This document shows, piece by piece, positions 9,170 through 19,268 of a stretch of 64,000 nt of DNA; positions within the stretch are counted from its first letter, which is position 1; each line of letters opens with the position of its first letter. Source of the DNA: Paraglaciecola mesophila KMM 241 (GTDB lineage: Bacteria; Pseudomonadota; Gammaproteobacteria; Enterobacterales; Alteromonadaceae); NCBI RefSeq assembly GCF_000315015.1, contig NZ_BAEP01000030.1, positions 98,914-162,913 on the forward strand, written 5' to 3'. The notes under the pieces are model-generated. The model saw nothing but the letters and a program-made list of their open reading frames with translations, did not search any database and was not told where the DNA came from. The position numbers and the translations under genes were made by a program.

Positions 9170-10507
9170 ATGCCTAACACCGAACCATCTGCTCATGCGT
9201 CCAATTTAACTGCTCATCAGCCCCAGACACCGGTGAAGATCCAAGCGCCAAACTGGTGCAAAGATGCGGTTATCTATGAAATCAATTTACGCCAATTTAC
9301 ACAAGAGGGTACGTTTAGAGCGGCCGAGGCGCACCTGCCACGGTTGAAGCAACTCGGTGTGAGCATTTTATGGCTTATGCCTATTCATCCTATTGGACTA
9401 AAAAATCGTAAGGGCACCCTGGGTAGCCCTTATGCTGTGCAAGATTATTTTTCACTAAATTCCGAGTTTGGCAATCTCGATGATATGCGCCATTTTGTCG
9501 ATATTGCACATGAGCTGGACTTTCACATCATTATTGACTGGGTGGCAAATCACAGTGCTTGGGACAATGTCCTAGTCGAGCAACACCCCGACTGGTACGC
9601 CAAAAATCACGAGGGTGATTTCACGCCCACACCTTGGTGGGACTGGGATGATATTATCGACTTTGACTATTCTGTGCCTGAGCTTCGTGCCTACATGGCT
9701 AGGGCTATGTGTTATTGGCTTAAGGAAACCGATATCGATGGCTACCGCTGCGATGTCGCTGGCTTCGTACCTCAAGACTTTTGGGCTCAAGTACGTGAGG
9801 AGTTATGTGACATTAAGCCGGTGTTTATGCTGGCTGAATGGGAAGCCCGGGATGTGCACTACGACGCATTTGATATGAGTTACGCGTGGTCGTGGAATGA
9901 AGCCATGCACGGTATCGCCTTGGGAAAGCTACCCCTGAGTAAGCTTTACAAATATTATTCTTGGAATGAAAAAACCTATCCCAAAGCCTCCATGCGAATG
10001 ACCTTTGTCAGTAACCATGACAAAAACGCTTGGGACGGCACCCAATTCGAGCAATTTGGCGAAGCTTTAGAATGCGCCATCGTGCTGTCAGTCCTGGGAG
10101 AGGGAATGCCGCTGATCTACAATGGTCAAGAAGCCGGTAACCCTAAACGTTTGGCTTTTTTTGAGCGCTCCCCTATCAATTGGCGTAGCCACAATATAGG
10201 TGATTTGTATACGGATTTGATCGCCCTAAAAAAAGCGCACAGTGCTTTGCACAATGGTCAGTGGGGCGCTCGTATGATCCCCGTGAAGAACTCCCATGCC
10301 GACAAAGTATTTAGTTTCGTGCGCCAAGACGAAAAAAGTAAAGTGCTGGTGTTACTTAACTTTAGCGGCGAGTCACTCACGGTATCGCTGTCATCGAATA
10401 TCGCGTTTGGGCGAGTAACTGATTGGTTGAGCGGTGAGCGAATAGAGCTGACGAATAGGTGTGAATTTAGCTTAGGGGCGTGGGAATGGCAGGTGTTTAC
10501 GTCGTGA
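9170..10507 (+). CDS. Cytoplasmic GH13 alpha-amylase family glycosidase
   Basis: The 445-residue enzyme carries all four GH13 signature regions: DWVANH (123-128), GYRCDVAGF with nucleophile Asp195, LAEWE with acid/base Glu223, and SNHDK with His283/Asp284. A small C-terminal beta domain follows the barrel. There is no signal peptide, so it should act inside the cell on an alpha-glucan or small alpha-glucoside. Hydrolase and transglycosylase activities cannot be separated by eye. Its length is close to compact maltogenic or trehalose-related members. It stands alone upstream of yoaA, with a gap of about 130 bases. Confidence 0.85.
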   Translation: MPNTEPSAHASNLTAHQPQTPVKIQAPNWCKDAVIYEINLRQFTQEGTFRAAEAHLPRLKQLGVSILWLMPIHPIGLKNRKGTLGSPYAVQDYFSLNSEFGNLDDMRHFVDIAHELDFHIIIDWVANHSAWDNVLVEQHPDWYAKNHEGDFTPTPWWDWDDIIDFDYSVPELRAYMARAMCYWLKETDIDGYRCDVAGFVPQDFWAQVREELCDIKPVFMLAEWEARDVHYDAFDMSYAWSWNEAMHGIALGKLPLSKLYKYYSWNEKTYPKASMRMTFVSNHDKNAWDGTQFEQFGEALECAIVLSVLGEGMPLIYNGQEAGNPKRLAFFERSPINWRSHNIGDLYTDLIALKKAHSALHNGQWGARMIPVKNSHADKVFSFVRQDEKSKVLVLLNFSGESLTVSLSSNIAFGRVTDWLSGERIELTNRCEFSLGAWEWQVFTS

Positions 10508-10640
10508 CCCAAGCGCTGACTAGCGGGCGAAGTAGCAGTGTCAGAATTAATGCGCAAAAGGGCGATTAATCTCTGAAAAGCCTTCGATAATTTGGCATAA
10601 TCCCTCTCTTTTTTATTTAAAGGTACGTGCGCCGCTCGTT

Positions 10641-12764
10641 ATGTCCAAGTCTTCTAAACTGTTTGCCCAAGATGGCATTTTATCTCAAGCGATCCCCGGA
10701 TTCACAGTACGCCAAGCGCAAACCGATATGGCGAATGCGGTAGAAGAGGCTATCGAGCAAAAATCCCCGTTGATTGTTGAGGCGGGTACCGGCACAGGTA
10801 AAACCTTTGCGTATTTAGCGCCTGCACTACAATCGAAGAAGAAAACGATTGTGTCTACAGGGACCAAAAACCTGCAAGAACAGCTCTACCACAGAGACTT
10901 ACCCCTGATTAAAAAAGCCATCGGGGTAAACGGTAAAATTGCTCTGCTAAAAGGGCGCTCAAACTACTTATGTTTGCACCGCCTACGTCAGCACGGTGGC
11001 AGTAGTACCTTACTCGACAAAACAACCATGGTGGAGCTGTCTGATGTACGCCGCTGGGCGACATCGACCAAAACCGGTGACATGGGGGAAATGAAAACCC
11101 TCGCAGAAGATGCCAAAGTCTTACCCTTTGTGACTTCTACTGTGGATAATTGCCTAGGTAAAGACTGCCCCGACTACGAAGACTGCTACATGATCAAAGC
11201 GCGGCGCAAAGCCCTAGATGCTGATTTGGTCGTGGTCAATCACCATTTATTTTTTGCTGACATGGCGCTAAAAGACACCGGCTTCGGCGAGCTTATTCCA
11301 GAAGCTGACGTGGTCATATTCGATGAGGCCCATCAGATACCGGATATTGCCAGTGAGTATTTTGGTGAAGCGTTATCAAGCAGACAATTGCATGACTTAA
11401 GCCGTGATTTGGAGTTGGTGTATCGCACGTCTTTAAAAGACGCTAAGCAGTTACACAGTGCCGGTGAAAAATGCAAAATGATCTCTGCCGACTTACGTTT
11501 GCTATTTCCCGAGCAAGCGCAAAAAGGGAACTGGCGAGAAATGTTGGCGCGTAATGATGTGCAAACCCAAATCAGTAAGTTGATTGACTCGCTAGATGTA
11601 TTGTACGAAGTGATCAAATTGCATTTGAGTCGCGACAAAGACTTAGACAGTATTTTTGAGCGTGTCAGTGATGCCAGAATGAAGCTAACGCGCCTCACAG
11701 ATGCCAATCAAAAAGGCGTGAGCTTGTGGTATGAAACCACCATGCGCCATATAGTGTTGCACTTAACCCCTTTGAGCATCGCGGCGAAATTTTCCAAAAT
11801 TGTCTCAACGCCTGAGCGCGCATGGATCTTCACCTCAGCCACATTAATGGTCGGTGATGCATTTGATCATTTTCAGCGACAAATGGGCTTACAACAAGCC
11901 AAAACACTCTCGCTGGATAGCCCTTTTGATTACCAAAAACAGGCCATGTTGTGTGTACCGCGTTTTTTACCTGAGCCTAATGCCAGAGAAATGCGGCAAA
12001 CCTTATTGGATATCTCCATTAAGTTAATAGCGGCCAGTGGTGGGCGGTGTTTTTTATTGTTCACCAGTCACGCCACTTTGCGCGCCATTGCCGGTATGCT
12101 GGAAGACAAGGTAGACAACCCTATTTTAGTGCAGGGCACGACGACTAAGCGTGCGCTTCTAGAGTCATATGTGAAAAGTGACAATGCTGTGCTGCTTGGC
12201 ACTGGTGCATTTTGGGAAGGGGTGGATGTCAGAGGTAACGATTTAACGTGTGTATTGATTGATAAATTGCCTTTTGCCTCACCGGATGATCCCTTGTTGC
12301 AAGCGCGAATTGAGGATTGCCGTAAAGCCGGTGGCAACCCCTTTGGTCAGTTGCAAATCCCTCAGGCAGCCATTGCATTAAAACAAGGTGCAGGGCGCTT
12401 AATAAGGGATGAAACAGACAGAGGCGTACTGGTCATTTGTGATAATAGACTGGTGACCAAAGATTATGCGAAAACGTTTTTACGTAGTTTACCCGATATG
12501 AAACGCACGAGACATTTGCCAAACGCTTTGGCCTTTCTTGAAGAGATCCATGAAGACGCTCAGCAAACGAAGAAAGCACTTAAGGCCGCTAAAAAATCAG
12601 CGGATGATCAATGTCGGCAAGACGCAGTAAACACTGGGACTCGAGTAAAAGAAGAACATGTCTCTCAAGAGATTGCTCAAGAGGTGACTCAGGACACTAG
12701 TCGAGACATTAGTCAAAACATAGCTACCGGTACGAACGATATCTTAAAAAAGGAAGCACAATGA
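10641..12764 (+). CDS. yoaA: ATP-dependent helicase YoaA (DinG/XPD family)
   Basis: This 707-residue superfamily 2 helicase has Walker A GTGTGKT (48-54), four cysteines that would hold a [4Fe-4S] cluster (Cys111, 171, 176, 182, including CLGKDCPDYEDC) and DEAH at 228-231. The C-terminal helicase domain includes GTGAFWEGVDVRG and the arginine-finger region QGAGRLIRD. E. coli YoaA unwinds damaged DNA together with the HolC clamp-loader subunit. A tail of about 60 residues rich in Gln, Thr, Asp and Glu follows the core and looks disordered. The stop overlaps the tsaB start by four bases (ATGA), as expected for coupled genes. Confidence 0.95.
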   Translation: MSKSSKLFAQDGILSQAIPGFTVRQAQTDMANAVEEAIEQKSPLIVEAGTGTGKTFAYLAPALQSKKKTIVSTGTKNLQEQLYHRDLPLIKKAIGVNGKIALLKGRSNYLCLHRLRQHGGSSTLLDKTTMVELSDVRRWATSTKTGDMGEMKTLAEDAKVLPFVTSTVDNCLGKDCPDYEDCYMIKARRKALDADLVVVNHHLFFADMALKDTGFGELIPEADVVIFDEAHQIPDIASEYFGEALSSRQLHDLSRDLELVYRTSLKDAKQLHSAGEKCKMISADLRLLFPEQAQKGNWREMLARNDVQTQISKLIDSLDVLYEVIKLHLSRDKDLDSIFERVSDARMKLTRLTDANQKGVSLWYETTMRHIVLHLTPLSIAAKFSKIVSTPERAWIFTSATLMVGDAFDHFQRQMGLQQAKTLSLDSPFDYQKQAMLCVPRFLPEPNAREMRQTLLDISIKLIAASGGRCFLLFTSHATLRAIAGMLEDKVDNPILVQGTTTKRALLESYVKSDNAVLLGTGAFWEGVDVRGNDLTCVLIDKLPFASPDDPLLQARIEDCRKAGGNPFGQLQIPQAAIALKQGAGRLIRDETDRGVLVICDNRLVTKDYAKTFLRSLPDMKRTRHLPNALAFLEEIHEDAQQTKKALKAAKKSADDQCRQDAVNTGTRVKEEHVSQEIAQEVTQDTSRDISQNIATGTNDILKKEAQ

Positions 12765-13465
12765 ATCTTTTGATCATTGATACCGCAACAGAGGCTTGCT
12801 CAGTTGCACTAAACATTAATGGCCAACCATTTAACCAATTTGAAATTTGCCCTCAGCAACACAGCCAGCGTATTCTGCCCATGATTGACGGTTTATTAAA
12901 AGAAGCCGGCGCAACCCTAAATGAGATAGATTACTTAGGGTTTGGGCAAGGCCCGGGCAGCTTTACTGGGGTGCGTATTGCTACCGGAATTTTGCAAGGT
13001 TTAGCCTTGGGCACAGGCTTGCACGTAGTCGGTGTCTCTACGCTTGCTGCTATGGCCCAGCAGGCGGTAAGTGAACATCAGGCACAAGACGTATTTTGCG
13101 CCATTGATGCACGCATGGGGGAAGTGTATTTTGCTCACTATCAAGCACAGAACGGCTTGGCAACTTTAGTAGGCAGTGAGCAAGTCTTGCCTCCAGAGAA
13201 CGCCGCTCAAATCCTTGCTCAGAAATCGAATTCACCGTCGTTCGCTGTTGGCACCGGTTGGGCCGCCTATGATGTGTTACTGGCGACATTGGATGATGAG
13301 CGTAAACCCAATGTACTTCAAAGCGTACTTTACCCTGATGCGAAATTTATGCTGCCTTTAGTTGAAAGTGCTGCAACAGCTGGGCTTGCCAAAGAGATCG
13401 AACAGGTAGAGCCAGTGTATCTGCGCGATAAAGTGACTTGGAAAAAACTGCCTGGGCGCGAGTAA
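12761..13465 (+). CDS. tsaB: tRNA t6A biosynthesis protein TsaB
   Basis: TsaB (234 residues) is the ASKHA-fold partner of TsaD and TsaE in making N6-threonylcarbamoyladenosine at position 37 of ANN-decoding tRNAs. Diagnostic features are LIIDTATEACSVAL at the N-terminus, QHSQRILPMI, and the glycine motif GFGQGPGSFTGVRIA. It overlaps yoaA by 4 bp. The same neighbour pair and the following Slp-type lipoprotein occur in E. coli, which supports the call. Confidence 0.97.
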   Translation: MNLLIIDTATEACSVALNINGQPFNQFEICPQQHSQRILPMIDGLLKEAGATLNEIDYLGFGQGPGSFTGVRIATGILQGLALGTGLHVVGVSTLAAMAQQAVSEHQAQDVFCAIDARMGEVYFAHYQAQNGLATLVGSEQVLPPENAAQILAQKSNSPSFAVGTGWAAYDVLLATLDDERKPNVLQSVLYPDAKFMLPLVESAATAGLAKEIEQVEPVYLRDKVTWKKLPGRE

Positions 13466-13504
13466 TAGCCCTGGCTGGTCAATGGCCTAGACGGCTTCTT
13501 ATGT

Positions 13505-13559
13505 TTGGTGCGAGAAGCTGGCTTGGTGCGTAAAGCTGCCTAGGTGCGAGAAGTAGCGA
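13505..13559. repeat. Degenerate short tandem repeat after tsaB
   Basis: Three imperfect copies of a unit near GGTGCGAGAAGCT (starting at about 13507, 13525 and 13543) lie in the noncoding gap between tsaB and the next small gene. No function is apparent. Confidence 0.5.
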
Positions 13560-13695
13560 AGTAACTTAACCATTTGGCGAATAGTAAAGCCTATTAAATC
13601 TGTGCTATAAGTAACAGGTAACATACAAACTATTGTCGAATCGGGTGCCGTCATTAGTCGATAATGTATTTGTTTAAAATTGATAAGAGAGCCGC

Positions 13696-14007
13696 GTGAG
13701 AGTCGAATCGTCCGTTAGTGCCCTGCAAAGTCCGTTAAACGACAAAGCAGTAAAGGGTAATAAACAACAAGATAATGCCCAACAAGATGTGGCATCTGCT
13801 CTTGGTGGCGCTAAAGATGTGCAAGAAATTATTCGCAGTGGCTCGGTAGATGCATTTGATCAGGCTGAAACATTTCGTCAGCAAGCCGGCGCTGATGACA
13901 GCTCAACGTTTAGTTCACAAAACGCGATAGATACCTACCAAAGTGTGTCCAAGGAAGAACGTCGCAATGAAATTCAACAAATGCTAGGCGTTGATACCTT
14001 CGCTTAA
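13696..14007 (+). CDS. Small hypothetical protein with conserved-looking C-terminus
   Basis: This is a 103-residue soluble protein starting at GTG 13696 after a purine-rich AAGAGAG. It is hydrophilic and rich in Gln, Asp, Ala and Ser, with no signal peptide or membrane segment. The C-terminus IDTYQSVSKEERRNEI followed by QQMLGVDTFA resembles short proteins I have seen in related marine gammaproteobacteria, but I know no function. It is inserted between tsaB and the Slp gene, which are adjacent in E. coli. Confidence 0.65.
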   Translation: MRVESSVSALQSPLNDKAVKGNKQQDNAQQDVASALGGAKDVQEIIRSGSVDAFDQAETFRQQAGADDSSTFSSQNAIDTYQSVSKEERRNEIQQMLGVDTFA

Positions 14008-14205
14008 GTATCTGACAAAAACCGCTCACTGTTAATCTCATTCAATAATCCTGCCTCATGCTCCCCACATTTTCAACGCTCTTTTGTCTTGATAAACCCC
14101 GGCTACTGTAACGTTTTGATACAAGCCTTTTAACTATTGTTAAGTTCTGCTTTACCCCGAACTGTAGTATCGTTGTTTCAATGATGTATTTTTGTCGAGG
14201 TGGTT

Positions 14206-14802
14206 ATGTACACTAAAATCGGTTTCCTATTCGTTACTTTGTGGTTAGCGGGTTGTTCAACGCTTCCTGAACAAATTCAGTTACCTGATGAATCAAACTT
14301 GATTACTTATCAAGAAGCAGCGTCTAAATCGAAAGATGTAATGGGTCAGAAAGCCCGCTGGGGCGGGATTATCGCTAAGGTAGAAAATAAACCCAACGAT
14401 ACTCTTATCGAAATGGTTTACTACCCGTTACGTAGTTATGGCCGTCCATTACAAAGTGATGAAAGTATCGGGCGTTTTAGGGTTTACGTGAACGGCTTCT
14501 TAGATCCTATGGTGTACAAAAAAGGTCGCACCATGACCTTTACCGGTGATTTTGTTCGTTTAGAGAAAGGAATGGTAGGCGAGCATGAATACGTATTCCC
14601 GACACTTGCTTCAACTGGCTATTACTTATGGAAAGAGATTCAGCAAGTTGATATGAATATGATCAGCGTTTGGCCTTATGATTACTGGCGATACGGTTGG
14701 TATAATCGCCCGTTTAACAATCGAGTGTTTTTACGCAGTACTCATCGCACTAGAAGTAGCCCGGCGAGATCTAAACCCTCTGCTAAAACCAAGAGTAATT
14801 AA
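14206..14802 (+). CDS. Slp/YeaY family outer membrane lipoprotein
   Basis: The 198-residue lipoprotein has the lipobox LAGC and Slp-family features: ARWGGIIAKVENK, DTLIEMVYYPL, GRFRVYVNGFLDP, TMTFTGDFV and a C-terminal WPYDYWRYGW segment. E. coli Slp and YeaY are outer-membrane lipoproteins linked to starvation, acid and envelope stress. The position between tsaB and fadD matches yeaY. I prefer ATG 14206 over GTG 14200 because GAGG at 14197-14200 is then at a suitable distance. The C-terminus is basic and serine-rich. Confidence 0.9.
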   Translation: MYTKIGFLFVTLWLAGCSTLPEQIQLPDESNLITYQEAASKSKDVMGQKARWGGIIAKVENKPNDTLIEMVYYPLRSYGRPLQSDESIGRFRVYVNGFLDPMVYKKGRTMTFTGDFVRLEKGMVGEHEYVFPTLASTGYYLWKEIQQVDMNMISVWPYDYWRYGWYNRPFNNRVFLRSTHRTRSSPARSKPSAKTKSN

Positions 14803-14849
14803 ATTAACGTTTCTTGGTTCAACGCTAGTTGATTTGAAGACAGCAGAGC

Positions 14850-14907
14850 AAACGGCTACTCACGTTATTCCTTTTAGTATTAGGTATTCTTGATAGCCGT
14901 TTTTTTA
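14850..14907 (+). terminator. Probable terminator with a long loop after the slp gene
   Basis: A perfect 9-bp stem AAACGGCTA/TAGCCGTTT closes a loop of about 35 nt and runs into seven T residues. It ends 10 bases before the next start codon. The long loop makes it weaker than a classic terminator. Confidence 0.55.
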
Positions 14908-14917
14908 TGGAAGATTT

Positions 14918-15865
14918 ATGCAAGAAAAAAGCACCCAACAAAGAAGCACCCAAGAAAAGAGCACGACAGGAATAAGCTCTCAACAACTAAGCGCACATCA
15001 ATTAAGTACACTAAACACCAGTGGCAGCGAAATTGAATTTCCTTTGCGTAATATCACGCTGCGTGGCCTAGCGTTCGGCGACCCGTCAAAACCGTTAATC
15101 GTTGCCCTGCATGGTTGGCTCGATAATGCCGCCACCTTTGTTCCCTTGGCCGCTTATTTACAGGGTTATTATGTCATCGCGCTGGATTTCGCAGGTCACG
15201 GTAAATCCGATCATCGCAGTAAAGATGCGCATTATCATTTGGTGGATTTTGTTTACGATGTGCATGAAGTTGTTGAAACTCAAGGTTGGGATAATTTCAT
15301 TTTACTTGGGCATTCTATGGGTGGAATTATCGGCTCAATGTACACCAGTTGCTTTCCCGAGAAAGTGAGCAAGTATATTACGATTGAATCTTTAGGGCCT
15401 GTCACCAAAGACAGTGAAAGCAGCCCAGAGCAATTGCGCGAATCCATTGAAAGCCGGCTCAAAGGTGCAGCAAGTGAAGGTAAGCACCCAAGTAATAAGC
15501 AAAGCGTGATCCGCGCAAGAGCGATCGCAGGTGGTTTTTCTGATGAGTGCGCTCGTTTACTGGTTGAGCGAAACCTGTGCGAAATAGAGGGGCAGCTTGA
15601 ATTCACCACTGACAGGCGCCTTCGCACATTTTCTTCATTACGATTGACCGAAGGCCAAGCGCAAGCGTTTTTAAAAGCTATTACTTGTCCGACCATTGTA
15701 ATTATTGCTGATAACGGCTACGAAATTATGAAGAAAACAGCCGAATTACGAATAAACTTGTTAAAAGATGCAAAATTACTCAGCGTTCCGGGCTCTCATC
15801 ATCCACACTTGGATAATACGCAGTCAGTTTCTGTTCATATTTTGCACTTCCTTCACGAAAATTAA
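14918..15865 (+). CDS. Alpha/beta hydrolase
   Basis: The 315-residue protein has the alpha/beta-hydrolase fold: oxyanion-region ALHGWLDNAATF, ALDFAGHGKSDH, nucleophile elbow LLGHSMGG (the Ser) and a terminal His in SVPGSHHPHLDN. The first 30 residues are a low-complexity Gln/Ser/Thr leader with repeated QxKST/RST units and are not part of the fold. The start has GGAAG upstream. The substrate is unknown. Its place just upstream of fadD hints at an ester or acyl substrate, which is inference only. Confidence 0.85.
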   Translation: MQEKSTQQRSTQEKSTTGISSQQLSAHQLSTLNTSGSEIEFPLRNITLRGLAFGDPSKPLIVALHGWLDNAATFVPLAAYLQGYYVIALDFAGHGKSDHRSKDAHYHLVDFVYDVHEVVETQGWDNFILLGHSMGGIIGSMYTSCFPEKVSKYITIESLGPVTKDSESSPEQLRESIESRLKGAASEGKHPSNKQSVIRARAIAGGFSDECARLLVERNLCEIEGQLEFTTDRRLRTFSSLRLTEGQAQAFLKAITCPTIVIIADNGYEIMKKTAELRINLLKDAKLLSVPGSHHPHLDNTQSVSVHILHFLHEN

Positions 15866-16015
15866 CTATTTATAGGTAAAATGTTAATTATATGTAGGGA
15901 TCTTCGTTTATTTTTACATGGGCTTTGGGTATTATGCGGCGCAATAAGTAGTATAATATCGTCGACCGGCGCGCTTGGGCGTCTTCTTTGGTCGAGGTAG
16001 CGCCGAGGAGGCAAT

Positions 16016-17674
16016 GTGGAAAAATCCTGGTTAAAGAGTTATGACGCTCGAGTACCTCATGAAATCAATCCTGATAGTTATGCGTCTATCGTTGATATTT
16101 TAGAGCAAGCAGTATCAACCTACGCTGATAGCGTAAGCTACATCAATCTTGGTAAATCAATTACTTTTAAAGAGCTAGACCAGCAGTCTAAGCAGTTTGC
16201 AGCGTATCTTCAGCATTCAGGGTTAAAGAAGGGCGATGCTGTCGCCATTATGATGCCTAATTTATTACAATATCCAGTTGCCTTATTCGGTGTATTACGC
16301 GCAGGTATGGTGGTGGTGAATGTGAATCCTCAATACACAGCGCGCGAACTAAAACATCAACTTAATGATGCGGATGCTAAAGCCATCGTGATCGTTGAAA
16401 ACTTTGCTTGTACCCTTAGTGAAGTGATAGACGACACGCCAGTTAAAACGGTCATGCTGACCCAAATTGGCGATATGTTGGGTTTTCCAAAAAAGTGGCT
16501 GACTAATCTTGTGGTAAAACACGTTAAGAAGATGGTGCCTTCTTTTTCTTTACCGTCAGCCATACATTTTATGGACGCGTTGAAAGAAGGGGCGAGCAAA
16601 AGCTATGAGCGCCCAACTTTAACCGGCGATGACATCGCATTCTTGCAATACACTGGCGGCACAACTGGAGTATCTAAAGGCGCTATGCTGAGTCACAGAA
16701 ATATGGTGGCCAACTTAGAGCAAGCTTCTGCTATTTTAAATACCGTCACTGTGCCTAATAAAGAGCTAGTGGTCACGGCATTACCGCTTTACCATATCTT
16801 TGCTTTACAGGCGAACTGCCTATTGTTCTTAAAATTGGGCTGTGCCAACTTATTAATTACCAACCCCAGAGATATGCCGGCGTTTGTATCCGAGTTGGGT
16901 AAGTACCCGTTTACTGTGCTGACTGGGGTAAACACCCTTTTCAATGGTTTGCTTAATACTCCAAGTTTCGCCGAACTAGATTTTTCTAAGGTCAAATTCT
17001 CTTTGGGCGGTGGTATGGCGGTGCAGCGCTCAGTCGCAGAACGCTGGTATAAGTTAACAGGACATGTGTTACTTGAAGGATATGGTTTAACTGAATGTAG
17101 CCCCATTGTCAGTGTAAACCCGCCGCAATTAGAGCAATACAATGGCTCTATTGGCTTGCCTTTACCCTCTACTGATATTCGCTTAGTGGATGATGACGGC
17201 GTCGACGTTGCACCCGGTGAAGCAGGTGAGATGTTAGTAAAAGGACCACAAGTCATGGTCGGGTATTTAAACCGGCCTGAAGCCACAGAAGAGATTATGC
17301 AAGATGGTTGGCTTGCCACAGGGGACATCGCCCGCTGTGATGAAGACGGATATTTCTACATTGTCGATCGCAAAAAAGACATGATTTTAGTCTCTGGCTT
17401 TAATGTTTTCCCGAATGAAATTGAAGAAGTTGCAGCGATGCATGACCATATTGTCGAAGTGGCTGCCGTAGGCATTCCCCATGAAGCGTCTGGTGAGGTT
17501 GTGAAACTTTATGCCGTGCGCCGTGAAGACAGTTTGTCAGAGCAAGATGTTATCGAACATTGCCGTAAACACCTAACGGGATATAAAGTCCCGAAAAAAG
17601 TTGAGTTCAGAGACGAGCTTCCAAAATCGAATGTTGGTAAGATACTCCGCAGAGAACTTCGCGACGAGAAATAA
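16016..17674 (+). CDS. fadD: Long-chain fatty acid-CoA ligase FadD
   Basis: This 552-residue adenylate-forming enzyme activates fatty acids to acyl-CoA at the inner membrane during uptake and before beta-oxidation. Visible motifs are the AMP-binding loop [11 protein letters not shown] (212-222), GYGLTECSP, the hinge region [12 protein letters not shown] and the catalytic lysine region [12 protein letters not shown]. The GTG start at 16016 follows a strong GAGGAGG site. Length is close to E. coli FadD (561), and the following rnd gene matches E. coli. I found no obvious FadR operator in the upstream gap, although a candidate lies before fadR itself. Confidence 0.95.
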   Translation: MEKSWLKSYDARVPHEINPDSYASIVDILEQAVSTYADSVSYINLGKSITFKELDQQSKQFAAYLQHSGLKKGDAVAIMMPNLLQYPVALFGVLRAGMVVVNVNPQYTARELKHQLNDADAKAIVIVENFACTLSEVIDDTPVKTVMLTQIGDMLGFPKKWLTNLVVKHVKKMVPSFSLPSAIHFMDALKEGASKSYERPTLTGDDIAFLQYTGGTTGVSKGAMLSHRNMVANLEQASAILNTVTVPNKELVVTALPLYHIFALQANCLLFLKLGCANLLITNPRDMPAFVSELGKYPFTVLTGVNTLFNGLLNTPSFAELDFSKVKFSLGGGMAVQRSVAERWYKLTGHVLLEGYGLTECSPIVSVNPPQLEQYNGSIGLPLPSTDIRLVDDDGVDVAPGEAGEMLVKGPQVMVGYLNRPEATEEIMQDGWLATGDIARCDEDGYFYIVDRKKDMILVSGFNVFPNEIEEVAAMHDHIVEVAAVGIPHEASGEVVKLYAVRREDSLSEQDVIEHCRKHLTGYKVPKKVEFRDELPKSNVGKILRRELRDEK

Positions 17675-17714
17675 TAATGGCCCTAGGGCAAACATTATTA
17701 TTTTGTAGATAAAC

Positions 17715-17736
17715 GCCGGCTTTTGCTGGCTTTTTT
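17715..17736 (+). terminator. Short terminator after fadD
   Basis: A six-pair stem GCCGGC/GCTGGC with a TTTT loop is followed by TTTTTT. It lies between fadD and the chosen rnd start and argues against starting rnd further upstream. Confidence 0.6.
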
Positions 17737-17752
17737 ATTTGTTTGGAAACAC

Positions 17753-18925
17753 GTGCAATATATTTCAATTACCACAGATGAAGCGTTGAACGCGTATTGC
17801 GCTCAATTGGCAAAAGCCCAAGCGATTGCCGTAGATACAGAGTTTGTGCGAACACGCACTTTGTATCCACAACTCGGCTTAATTCAGGTTTACGATGGGC
17901 TGCAAATCGCGCTTATCGATCCACTGGAAATAAGTGATTTCACTGCGCTAAAAGCGATTCTGACGAACGAAAATATCGTTAAAGTGTTGCACTCGTGTTC
18001 AGAAGACATCGAAACCTTTATTTGTGCTCTTGATATCGTTCCTCGCCCCATTTTTGATAGTCAATTCGCTGCTGCTATTACCGGCATGGGGCCGTCTTTA
18101 GGATATGCTAAGTTGGTAGAGGTGATGCTAGATATACAGGTCGATAAAGGAGAGTCGCGCACCGATTGGCTTGCCAGACCTTTATCGCCAGAGCAGTGCC
18201 AATACGCGGCTTATGATGTGTTGTATTTGTTTCAACTTTACCCCACGCTGCGCGATAAAACGCTTGCTCAAGGTCGCCAAGCTTGGGTGTTTGCTGAAAT
18301 GGAAAACTTAACGCGCAAAAAGCTGAGTCAAATTCCCTACGAATTACTTTACTTAAATATTAAGAATAATTGGCACGTAACTGGCAAATCTCTATATGTT
18401 TTACAGCAATTAACGGCGTGGCGAGCCAAAGAAGCGCAGCAGCGTGACTTAGCCTTGAACTTTGTGGTTCGCGAAGCAAATTTGTTGGAAGTGGCGAAAC
18501 GTCTTCCGGCAAGTAAAAATGCGTTACATCAAATCAGCGGATTGACACCTCAAGAAATTCGTATTAACGGTCAAGCAATGCTTGATATCGTGGCCGCGGC
18601 AGAGCAAGTGGATGAATCAGTTTATCCCCAGCCAGTTGAGCGCCTAGTCGATTTTTCACGCTTTAAGAAGGTAGCCGCAGCAGTGCGCCAAGTCTGCGTG
18701 CAAACGGCTGAGAAGCTTGGTGTGCCGGTTGAACTTATAGGTTCAAAAAAGCAAATTAACCAGTTGATAAAGTGGTGTTGGTTCCGTGATGACGATACCC
18801 GTGCGCAAGGCTTGTTGCCAGACTTATTAGAGGGCTGGCGTGGTGAGCATTTGCAGGCAGCACTGACTAAGGTCGATGGTTTAAACATAGCCCAATCAAT
18901 CAGTGAGGACTCAACCCATGCTTAA
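17753..18925 (+). CDS. rnd: Ribonuclease D
   Basis: RNase D (390 residues) is a 3'-5' exoribonuclease that trims tRNA and other small RNA ends. DEDDy residues are visible: AVDTEF (Asp28, Glu30), SEDIE (Asp85) and YAAYD (Tyr151, Asp155). C-terminal helical HRDC-type domains follow. The chosen GTG at 17753 gives VQYISITTDEAL, which aligns with the E. coli N-terminus (ITTDDAL). The longer open frame from 17723 overlaps the fadD terminator. The 3' end overlaps ycgL by 8 bp. Confidence 0.95.
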   Translation: MQYISITTDEALNAYCAQLAKAQAIAVDTEFVRTRTLYPQLGLIQVYDGLQIALIDPLEISDFTALKAILTNENIVKVLHSCSEDIETFICALDIVPRPIFDSQFAAAITGMGPSLGYAKLVEVMLDIQVDKGESRTDWLARPLSPEQCQYAAYDVLYLFQLYPTLRDKTLAQGRQAWVFAEMENLTRKKLSQIPYELLYLNIKNNWHVTGKSLYVLQQLTAWRAKEAQQRDLALNFVVREANLLEVAKRLPASKNALHQISGLTPQEIRINGQAMLDIVAAAEQVDESVYPQPVERLVDFSRFKKVAAAVRQVCVQTAEKLGVPVELIGSKKQINQLIKWCWFRDDDTRAQGLLPDLLEGWRGEHLQAALTKVDGLNIAQSISEDSTHA

Positions 18926-19205
18926 TTTACTGTGCGCTGTATATAAAAGTTCCAAGAAAGTGGATACCTACCTTTATGTGCCTGGCCGGGATGACTTTTC
19001 ACGTGTGCCAGAGCCTTTGATGAAAATGTTTGGCGCGCCGCGCTTCATTATGATTATGCCAATCAAAAAAGATCGCACATTGGGGCAAGTCGATATTCAA
19101 ACCCTACGCGATGAACTAACCAAAAATGGTTTCTATTTGCAGTTGCCGCCACCTGAAGAAAATCTACTGAAACAACATCTTGCCGCTCAAGTCCCCAAGG
19201 ATTAA
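18918..19205 (+). CDS. ycgL: YcgL domain protein
   Basis: This 95-residue cytoplasmic protein of the YcgL family starts MLNLLCAVYKSSKKVDTYLY and contains DFSRVPEPLMKMFG and MIMPIKKDR. The family is conserved in gammaproteobacteria; biochemical function is unsettled. The ATG at 18918 has GAGG eight bases upstream and overlaps the rnd stop, suggesting translational coupling. E. coli ycgL lies beside ycgM/ycgN and the min genes, similar to the neighbours here. Confidence 0.95.
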   Translation: MLNLLCAVYKSSKKVDTYLYVPGRDDFSRVPEPLMKMFGAPRFIMIMPIKKDRTLGQVDIQTLRDELTKNGFYLQLPPPEENLLKQHLAAQVPKD

Positions 19206-19268
19206 CTTCTTGGGCTGCTAGCCTTCTTCATCTACTTTGTCATTTCATTTTTACTAAAAGGAGAGTGC

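Noticed and set aside
14678..14893. 71-codon frame overlapping the slp gene end
   Set aside because: It overlaps slp in another frame and the terminator, with no ribosome binding site.
17723..17752. Upstream start of rnd
   Set aside because: It lies within the fadD terminator hairpin and adds residues absent from the E. coli N-terminus.
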